A DNA stretch of 64,000 nucleotides from Salvia splendens. Taxonomy: Eukaryota; Streptophyta; Magnoliopsida; Lamiales; Lamiaceae. The position numbers and the translations under genes were made by a program. Under the pieces are notes generated by a model. That model was not told the origin of the DNA, ran no database searches, and was given only the letters and a program-made list of their open reading frames with translations. Positions 36,401-46,800 of this stretch are shown here, in pieces (the stretch's first letter is position 1; the number at the start of each line of letters is the position of its first letter). The stretch spans positions 43,426,719 to 43,490,718 of the forward strand of contig NC_056033.1 of the NCBI RefSeq assembly GCF_004379255.2, written 5' to 3'.

Positions 36401-36867
36401 TAATCTAAAATTACTCCCGTCCGAAACCTCAAATGTTTTGACGATAGATTTTGCGAAAAACCGAAATAATCGGCGATAAAAATTCCAATTACCCTCAAAT
36501 GGCCCAAAATAATTCCTCACATTATTTACAAAATAATCGGCGCTATCGTGATGCTCCATTGTTCTTCGAAAGAACAGTATTTTAGAGAGAGATACTCATT
36601 AATACAAGTTGTGCGAATAAAATGAAGTGCAACAAGACGTATTTATAGAATTTTTTTAAAAAAATTTAATGCAAATAATCGGGACGTCCGTGTTGACGTC
36701 CGGGAGAGTCAATGCAATGACGGACGTCCGCACGGACGTCGCGACGGACGTCAGCAGAAGGTCGCGGAACTGCGGTATCCGCAACGGATGTTCGTATCCG
36801 CGTCACATGCACACAATGGCGGACGTCCGGCCTGCCTGTCTGACGTCCGCCACTACGGATGCTCTTA

Positions 36868-37801
36868 GACTTGACAGTACAAACGAAGTAAACATTTATT
36901 TGAACTCCTGAATAAAGAACCTTGTACGCACGAAATTCTTGAATAACTCAACTACAACCGATTTAAAAGAGATCATCTCGAAGACTATGGTTGGTTTTCG
37001 TTTCTCTTTACAAATGCTAATCTTGCAAAACATGTATTGTAGTTGTTAGAATGAATATCATTCATGCACAAGAGTTGTCTCACCTTGCTACTCTTTGTGG
37101 TGACAAATATCTATAGAATACAATTAATTTTTTTTTGTGGTGAAATTTCTAATGGAATATATAAATCAGTAAAACATCATATACTGAAATTGAAATTGAA
37201 ATTGAAATTGAAATTGAAATTGAAGTATCAAGACGTAGTTCAGCTCCGTTGATTAACTTGAGTGGCTATAGATTCTAACCGAGAAGCATGTTCGTCCTAA
37301 TGTGATAAACCAAACATATAACCAACATAGACAATTATTGATTAACTGATAAACGATTTAATCAATTTAATTAATTAATAACCGATTAATTATTTAAGCA
37401 GTCTAAACTAAACACATATCTTCAGTTATTCTTAAATTTTAAATAATTGTCAATTTTTTAAGAATTAATGTATTAGTTGAGGTGACAATGAAAATACATG
37501 TATTTGGAATTTTGGAGGCATACTTTTTACTTATTGCAAAAAATCATAATTAATTCAAATTTGTGTGTATGCGCAATTTCTCATTATTTATGTCCGGGAA
37601 AGAAAATACGCCTTTAGATTTGGGACCTTGCGTGATAAACTTGAAGCTGGAGGATCATAATGGAAAACAGTTCACCAACATCCCAACCGCCAAAATCCCT
37701 AAATTCACTCCGGCATGCCCGTATTTTTCTGCACCGAGTAAAAGCTCTCATCGTTATCATCGTAAAATTTCGCAGATTTCTCACGGATTTGCAGCTACAA
37801 C
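36868..37801. other. upstream region of the makorin gene
   Basis: AT-rich sequence with a TGAAAT hexanucleotide microsatellite of about seven units at 37185-37224. The last 250 bp before 37802 are probably the makorin 5' untranslated region and promoter; no TATA box was fixed. A Harbinger end lies at 36864. Confidence 0.45.
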
Positions 37802-40800
37802 ATGTCTAAACGGTGAGTAGATATTGAAACCGTAATATATCATCTGGAATTGTTTGTTAGTTTTTCCGATTTTCTAATGATTTTTTATTCGATTAGTTTT
37901 GATTTGATAATTTTTATGAATCATTTATACGGCGATTGCATAGAAAATATTTGGATATTTTATGTTGATTTCTCGAACTTGGAATTCGTTTATACCAATT
38001 TGGTTAGCTCGAAGGTAGCGATTTTTTTCAGAAAAGGAGGTATCGAAATTTGAAGATAGCAATCAATTGACTTCGTCAACCGAAGATATCTATCTTCGTA
38101 TGTAATTCCAATGTACATCTATCATGAGCTTATTTATCCTAAAATATGTTTTAAAGAACACGTTGATTTGCTTGTAAGTTTTGGAATCATAGTTATGGGC
38201 AGTTTCTTGAAGGTTTGATTAGTCTATGACTGTAGTTGTATAGCATGTTTTGAAAACTTATTAGTTGCTATTAGAAAGTCGAGTTGTTCACTTAGATAGA
38301 ATATGAGTTTCCTATCGAGCAGTTTTTAAGGAGGTCATTAGCATGACACTTCCCACATTGATTCTTTCCATTTTAGTGCATAGTGTACGGCCCAACTCTT
38401 TGCTGAAGATAGACCCACAAAAGTAATCTCCATGAGGCTGACTGTTTGAATGCTAAACTAGTGATATACTTACTCTTGGGGGTATTGATCTCCAACACTA
38501 TAGTTTTATTTGAATCAACTAGAAGAACACCTTGCTGGAGTCGCTGACTATCTGCATTGCACTGTTCTCCATTGTTAAAAATAACATATACTAGATGGTT
38601 TTAAGAGGATGGAAAATGACAATTTGGAAGCCTTCAACCCAGTTGCAATCACTGGTCTTGGAGTTGTTGCATCACTTGACAGGACATTTCTTTAAATTGA
38701 TTTTTAATGATTTGTTGATCCTTCAGGGCTCTGTGTGTTTATAAAGGGTTCTGGTTTTGTTATGGAGATCATAGACTTCAGCCATTTTTTAATTGAAAAA
38801 CAAGAAAGATCCATTACTGTGATTTCTGATGATTATTATTGCTTCAGGGCTCTCTGCAAATTCTTTGCTCATGGTGCATGTCTAAAAGGGGAACACTGCG
38901 AGTATTCACATGATTGGAAGGCCCCACCTAATAATGTGAGTTTCTGCTAACCTGCTAGAACTAGTAGCCACTTTTAATGTTTTAATATAACCTCATTCTT
39001 CTTGGCATATGCATATTACTGCAGATATGTACGTTCTACCAGAAAGGAGCTTGTGCTTATGGCACTCGTTGTAGATATGATCACGTCAAAGTTTCTCAGT
39101 TACAGTCGCCAGCGTCATCATCATCCGCAGATCTTTCTTCCACCACAGCTGCAACATTAGTCTCCGGTGCTACCACTGGTGTTAGTTTTGAACATTCAGC
39201 TTCTAACTTACCAGCTCATCCTCCTTTTACACCAGCATGGGGTGAGAATTCTGGGAATTCTGATACTCTACAAGGTGATGATGATTTGGCAGACTTTAGG
39301 GGTGTAGATCCTGCTGACCAACCAATATGCTCTTTTGCTGCTGCTGGGGAATGTCCACATGGTGTGAGTTGCCATCGAGTTCATGGGGATCTTTGTCCTA
39401 CCTGCAGGAAGCATTGCTTGCATCCTTTTAGGCCGCAAGAGAGAGAAGAACACATGAAAACATGTGAAAAGAGACAAAAACACGTAGAAGCATTGACACA
39501 TAGTCAAGAAATAGAATGCAGTGTTTGTCTTGAGAAGATCCTGTCAAAACCTACGGCAGCTGAACGTAAATTTGGGATATTGTCAGAGTGCGATCATCCA
39601 TTTTGTGTATCATGCATCAGGAATTGGCGTAGTACTTCACGATCATCTGGCATGGATGCTAATCCGGCATTAAGATCCTGCCCTATATGTAGGAAGCTTT
39701 CATATTTTGTGATTCCAAGTGTAATTTGGTATTCCTCTAAAGATGATAAGCAAGAAATTGTTGACAGTTACAAGTCCAAGCTGAGGTACAGTTGAGCTCC
39801 CTCATCGCTTTACTGCTCCTATTCCTCCTATTCCTCACACTGATAGGAAAGCATCTTTCAGATCTATTGATTGCATGCACTTTGACTTCGGTAATGGGAC
39901 CTGCCCATTTGGCACGAGTTGTTTTTATAAGGTACGTGCATTTTCTTCTATTCCATTAATAAAAAGGTATACAGAAACTCTGCTGCGTTGAGTTTCTTAC
40001 AAATTAGAATTGTGTACTATGTTATTCAAGGACTGTCTGCCACATAATTGGATTTGTTCACCTGCCTTGACTTCTACTCATAAATGGTGTGTCATTGCCT
40101 TCTAGCTCAACTTTTGAACTTAAAGTTGCATTAGAGAGAGAGAGATTGAATTTTGTTAGTACTACACTACTACTATAGTTGTTTTAGTGGTTAAGACAAG
40201 TTTGCTACATAAAATTTGTTTGATGGTGCAAATTTTTTTAAAGTGGAAAAAAGGAAGTTCCTTGATTTTCTTTTGAAAGTACCGAGAATTAATTTTAGCT
40301 TTGCCACTGTAGATGTCAAATCAATTTTCTTTTTGCTTATTGCTTACAGAAATGGCAGCATCTTATTATCTCATTGTGGCTGAATTGTTTTTCATCTTCA
40401 GAATCATTGCATACTTGTTTCAGATTGGGTGATAAACTATAGTGTAGTTGTTTCTCTCACTTTCATCGTTGATATAAGGTGCAATCTTATTTGCGGTCTT
40501 TTAATCTTGTCGATGTCATTTAGCTGGTAGATGTCCCTCTTTCCTCTATCCCCATCTTCAGTTTCTCGGTATGCTCAACCCATATCTTGAATTAACCATT
40601 TGTAGGCCCAACCTGCTGTTCTCTGTATCATCCTCGCAGTTGTTTTCTATATTTTACATGCTAGGCCTCTTTGTGCAGCCATTAAACACAACAAAGAGCC
40701 TTTAATCTGGTTCAATAGTTGCAAAGTATGTAACCTCTATTCAAGTTGAATAGGAAAGAAAATGAGTTGGCTTTAACCGAGTATTGGAAAAGAGTGCTTT

Positions 40801-43800
40801 CTTGAAATCACTATGTAAAATCCTTGTCTGCTTGGTAAGCACTTCATTGAGTGCTTTTGTAGGAATATATAATGGTTGCATCTCGACATATCTTCATTAA
40901 AATTTTCTATTCATAATTCCTACATCTTATTCTTGTAGTCCTTGATTTGAAGAGTCCTTCTATACCCCCATTGTCATATTCTTCATGTTATACATTGCTA
41001 CTTTTGAACTTTTTCCATTCCAAATATAGTAGTATATATTAAAAAAGAGATGTTGGTTTCCCAATGGTCTTATGCACAATTAGATGTAATCCTATCTTAC
41101 GGCAGTTCTCATTTAGTCATTCTTGGATGATTTGGGTGATTCTCATTAACGTATCCACTTTGTGGTGCTCTAAAATGCTCCTTTTGTTGGAGTGGAAAGG
41201 TTAATCAAGAATTCAGGGAAAAGTTGACATCAATATGCATGGCTGAGAAGTGTTCATTGAGAAATTTGGGAGAAATTCTCCCATTTTAATACAAATTGAA
41301 GAACTTCATATTGGTAACAGTGAATATTTGGAGAACATAATCGTATGGATTCTGGCATTGTCGCCTATTCTGCAAGATGTTGATGCAAGTGATACAAATA
41401 GTTAAATGTTTATATACCTTATATTATGAAGCTATAAAAGTTGGCTTCTAAGTGTTGATAGAATTGTCTCTGGAGTCTGGACCATAATGCCATCTCAAGA
41501 GTATGAATTAGGACTAGTGATGCTAGACTCTTGACAGAGTGGTATATGCTTCAAGTCCACACGTTAGTCATAGATATTCCTCTTTGCAATTTGTGGTAGT
41601 GAAGTATAGACCAAATTGTATCGTAGAGAGACCCTTTTCAAATATTAAGTTGCGTTGCAGTCTTGCAGATAATATTAATATTATTCCATGTTGTGAAGTA
41701 GTACCAAACTGAAACAGAGTAGCGCAGGGCAAGGGATCGAAGGATCCAAGAATAAACTTTATAAAATCTGATCTATCCCTTTACAGCAATTGACGTCCTT
41801 ATATAGACATATAAGAACCCGAACAGCTAAAGGAAACAAATAACTATTCCTAACATCAAAAGGAAACAAATAAAATAACTATTCCTAACAGCAAAAGGAA
41901 ACAAATAAAATAAATACTAACAAAAGATAACTATGGAAATAAGATAGTAAAATAACTATGGAAATAAGATAGCAAAATAACTAATAATAAAAAGATATCT
42001 ATTAAGAATCTGGAGTCCCGGCTTGTTCTGCGTCATGCTCCTCCACCGGGGGAGAACTCGACCGCGAGTTCTGTAAGGAGTAGGATCTCCATATTGAGGG
42101 CCGACATCAGGGGGGAAAGGTGATAAGTCAGCCACGTTGAATGTGGAGGAGATGTTGAACTCTGCTGGAAGATCCACTATATAGGCGTTATCATTGATAC
42201 GCCGCAATATTTTGAAAGGACCATATTTCTTTGGCCGCAGCTTGCTATAAGTGCCTACTGGAACACGTTCTTTGCGCAAGAAAACCATCACCTCATCGCC
42301 AACCTCAAAAATCTTCTCCCTGCGATGCACATCAGCCTTCTCTTTATACCTTTTGTTTGCCTCATGCAGCTTCTGGATTGTTTCTTCACGGGTCGCAACA
42401 ATGTGCTCAGCAACCTCATCAGCTGTGCCTCTTGGTTCTCGGCCAGGCGGCAAGAGATCAACAACAATAGCAGGAACCTTTGTATAAACGAGAGAAAAAT
42501 GAGAGCATCCCGTAGAACTATGTTGCACGATGTTATATGCAAACTCAGCTTGAGGCAAGGCTAAGTCCCATTGCCTAGGCATATCAGAGCGTAACATGTT
42601 GCCTAAAGTACGATTCACCACCTCGGTCTACCCATCCGTCTGTGGATGTGATGTGCTGTGCTGCTAAAATTAAGAGAAGAATTAAATCTTTTCCACAAAC
42701 GTCTCCAAAAATGTCCTAAGAATCTGGAGTCGCGATCTGATGTAATTGACTTTGGAATCCCATGCAAGCGAACAATTTCTTGGAAGAAAATTGCTGCCAC
42801 TGCATCAGCATCTGAGGTCTTTCGACAGGACAAGAAATGTGCCATTTTGCTAAATCTGTCAACCACTACACAAATAGAATCCATACCTCTCTGCGTTCGT
42901 GGAAGTCAGAGTATGAAATCCATGGATAGGTCTTCCCAAATATCTGTTGGGACCAGTGATGTTAGGGTCGAGGGTCGCACCCGGGCGATTGAGTGAAATT
43001 TTGGGTCGCAGGGCGATGAGTCGACCGGGTCGTGCGCCCCACCAATCAAATGTGGTAATAGTGCAAAAATTGCATAACACGCTGAACTTTTATTTTTATT
43101 GACCTACCATTTCACCCTATTAATATAACTAAGTTGTAGATAGGTTTGTGCTCTTATTATAATATAGGTAATGTATTTATATAACAGCAGCTTATAAAGA
43201 AAGAGAGATGCATAATTGCCTATGAAATATTAATTAAACATTTGTTAGAAATGGAGAGCCGAGTAAGACAGAGATGGAGAATGTGTTAAATATTACTCTG
43301 TCTATGAGTAATGAGAGAGAAAGAGAGACTGCCTATTAATTACTATAGGAAAACGTGCCAGCAGCTCTGCACCACTAAATCATTTATGTAATCTAGGAGA
43401 GTAAAAGTTGTATTCCATTTAGTATAGGATTATTTAAATATTATAGGGTCTGTTCATCTTCTATTTTCTTTCTTCTCCACTTGACTGCGACCCACAGTAT
43501 CGACTCCGGCTCGACCCAATCGCCCCCGTCGCCCCAGTCGCGACCCCGTATCTCGATCAACCCACCAAGTTGGGGCGGTGCTGGCTGCGACCCGAGAGAC
43601 CCGAGCGACCCAAACGACATTTTGACAACACTGGTTGGGACTGGTAAAGGGGTGTACAACCCAGTATTTTGTACCTTTCCTTTTGATGTCCGACAAACAT
43701 GGCAAGTTGTCATGACACGCAGCATCACATCTTTGCGCAATTGCGGCCAAAAAATCTTTCTTGCACTGCAGCTATGGTTTTATCTCTTCCAAAATGAGCA

Positions 43801-46800
43801 GCTAATCCTCCAGAGTGCAGGTCATAAATTACTTTGTCGCGCAAGGAGGTGCGCGGTAAACAAAGTTGGTTCCCTTTCATTAAATAGCCATCACAAATAT
43901 ATAAATCTTGAGTGGAGCGGCCATGTTGACAGTCAGCCCATGTAATACCAAAGTCAGCATCTCCTTCATAACAGTCACGCAAGCATGAGAATCCCACTAC
44001 TACTTGTCCCAATTGTAGTAGCAGTGTATGTTGTCTACTCAAAGCGTCTACTCAAAGCGTCTGATACAACATTTTGAGACCCTGATTTATGCATTAGGCG
44101 GAATGGGAATTTTTGTAGAAACTGACACCATCTCGCATGTTTGTCAACGCTAATTCGGCGCTGGATGTTAATAAACTTGAGGGCCTCATGATCTGAATAA
44201 AGGATGAATTCTTTTCCTACTGAATAGTGTTACCAAATCTTGAGTGCGCGTACAATAGCATAAAACTCTTTGTCGTAGGTACTCCATCTTGCACGTACTT
44301 CATTAAATTTCTTGCTAAAGTAGCATATCGGTCGTTTCTCTTTTGACAATACTGCACCGATGCCTACACCACTAGCGTCACAATCAACCTCAAACATTTT
44401 CTGAAAATCAGGGAATGTAAGGACAGGGGCAGAACAAAGTTTCTCTTTCAGCGTTTCAAGACTGGAGTTAGCCGCATCTGTCCATATAAATTTCCCTTGC
44501 TTTAAACAGTTAGTCAGTGGCGCTGCAATGGTGCCAAAATGCTGGATAAATCTTCTGTAAAAAGTGGCAAGTCCATGGAAGCTTCGGACTTCAGACTCCG
44601 TCTTCGGAACAGGCCAATTTTGAATGGCTTGAATTTTTGTTTCATCAACTTGTACTCCCGACGAACTGATCACAAACCCCAAGAACAATAATTTTGGAAA
44701 CTAGAAATTCACATTTCTTGAGGTTGAGAAAAAGCTGGTTGGCACGTAGTGCTTCAAACACCTGCCTTAAGTGGAATAGGTGCAACCTCCGTGGGACTAT
44801 AGATAAGGATATCATTGAAGTAGACGACCACACATACTCCCAAAAATGGTTTCAACACCTGATTCATTAGCCTCATGAATGTACTCGGCGCATTTGACAA
44901 TCCAAATGGCATAACCATCCATTCGTACAAGCCTTCTCTTGTTTTAAATGCTGTCTTCCACTCATCCTCGGGCCTAATTCTGATTTGATGGCAGCCATTC
45001 TTGAGATCTAAACGTGAAAACCACTTCGAACCATGCAGTTGGTCTAACATATCATCGAGACGAGGGATTGGAAATTAGTAGCCTATAGTGATTTTGTTGA
45101 TTGCTCGGCTATCGACACACATTCTCCAAGATCCATATTTCTTTGGGGTTAATAATGCAGGAACAACGCAATGACTCATGCTTTCACGGAGTTGTCCTTT
45201 CTGCATCAGTTCTTCCACCTTCCCTTTCAATATTTGCCTTCTTGTGGGCTCATCCTATAGTGTGGTAATTTTGGTAGGCTTGCCCCTGGGATAAGATCAA
45301 TATGGTGTTGAATGTCGCGTAACGGTGGCAAGCCTAATATCTGCAAATTCTGCCAGTTGTAGCTGAATGTTTTCGGGTAATTTGGTAATTGATGGACGTT
45401 CTTGGCTAACTTCTTGCTTTATAACTAATGCAAATGCCGTGTCTGTTCTCCAAAATTCTTGTTTGATATCAGGCCACGAGGAGCACAACGAGACCAGTTC
45501 CACAACGGGCTCCCGTTTCCTACAATGTAAGGGTAATAGTACAAATCTCTTACCTCCCTTCTCAAACGAGTATGTATTAGTCCTCCCGCCATGGCAAGAA
45601 CCAACATCGAACTGCCAAGGTCGGCCTAATATTATGTTGCAGACATCTAATCCCTCCACTACGTCACAAATGATTTCATCTGAATAGTTACCTATGGAAA
45701 ACGTACCTTACAACATTGAGCCACGCGAATACCTCCAGAAGTGGTTGCAATCCAACCTAAGTTGTAAGGTTTAGGGTGTGGTTCCATCTGTAACTCGAGC
45801 GTACAAGCACAACGAGACCAGTTCCACAACGGGCTCCCGTTTCCTACAATGTAAGGGTAATAGTACAAATCTCTTACCTCCCTTCTCAAACGAGTATGTA
45901 TTAGTCCTCCCGTCATGGCAAGAACCAACATCGAACTGCCAAGGTCGGCCTAATATTATGTTGCAGACATCTAATCCCTCCACTACGTCACAAATGATTT
46001 CATCTGAATAGTTACCTATGGAAAACGGTACCTTACAACATTGAGCCACGCGAATACCTCCAGAAGTGGTTGCAATCCTACTTAAGTTGTAAGGGTTAGG
46101 GTGTGGTTCCATCTGTAACTCGAGCGTACGAGCCACCTTGCCCCCAATGATATTTTCCATACTTCCGCCATCTATCAAAATGGTGAATATTTTCCCTTTT
46201 ATAGTACAACGTGTACGAAATAGCTGATGTCGTTGCGTCTGAATGTCTTCAACCTTGGGTGCGGTCAGAACCCGTCGACAGACTCTCGCTAAGAGGTCAT
46301 TGTCGGGATCGCCGTCATTCATGTCACTATCACCACCAGGGTCACAAAATTCAGGCTCTACTTCATCAATTTCTTTTCCAGCCAGGTTCACCGTTCGCCT
46401 CTCTGGGCATGTGTTTGAAGTATGACCGGTACCCCCGCAACGGTAGCACTTCCCCATGAATGGTCGAGAATAAGGGTTTGGGTTAGGGCGTCCTCCCTGC
46501 TGCTGTTGTGCAGGGGTATTCTTAAAGCCTTCAGTAGCTCCTTTCTTTTCATTGTTCTGTTGTGCAGGCGTGTCTCCTGCTCTCTGTCCCGTAGGTCTGG
46601 TTCGGTCACTATTTTGTTGGTTGCGGAAAGGGTTCTGGTGAATCATCTGTTCTACCTTTAATGCAAAACTCTTAGCATCTCGTAAAGTTTTTATGTGTTG
46701 GATGCCAATTCTATTGCGAATTTGTGGCTTCAACCCCTCCATGTATTGAGCCACTTGCTGGGATGTAGACTCAGATAGTTTGGTTCTAGTGGTCAACCGA

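Larger units (their letters stand above)
29783..36510 (-). mobile_element. Del/Tekay-like long LTR, itself split by two solo LTRs (boundaries uncertain on the right)
   Basis: The left edge starts TGTCACGTTTC at 29783, which on the minus strand reads as a typical ...ACGTGACA LTR end. Within it are CCTGCAGGGGGAAAATGAG (near 30018) and a GAGTGAGCTC stretch reminiscent of plant chromovirus LTRs. Also present are 71-bp tandem repeats and a CCATGAGGGTGCATATCA repeat. Removing the two nested solo LTRs leaves about 3.8 kb with no coding domains. The right boundary near 36510 and a target duplication could not be established, so both family and limits are tentative. Confidence 0.4.
29458..36864. mobile_element. 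PIF/Harbinger derivative split by nested LTR insertions (proposed)
   Basis: The left end GAGCATCCGCGATGG follows TTA (29455-29457). The right end CCACTACGGATGCTC at 36850-36864 precedes TTA (36865-36867). Both ends carry CGTCC/GGACG-rich subterminal sequence. If the intervening LTR material is removed, the element would be about 325 + 350 bp, matching the 590-680 bp of the other Harbinger copies in this window. The left piece has a promoter-like box and the start of a small frame at 29680 (MDSGEYPSPNSPMFGG) that resembles the N-terminus of plant Harbinger Myb-like ORF1 proteins. The right piece has a minus-strand TATAAATACG box and leader. That the two ends belong to one element is an inference. 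Confidence 0.5.

Noticed and set aside
36540..36557. TATCGTGATGCTCC as a second Harbinger terminal repeat
   Set aside because: It resembles an end only by the last seven bases. On the minus strand it is ATGGAGCATCACGATAG, the start of a short frame behind the shared leader, which explains the match.
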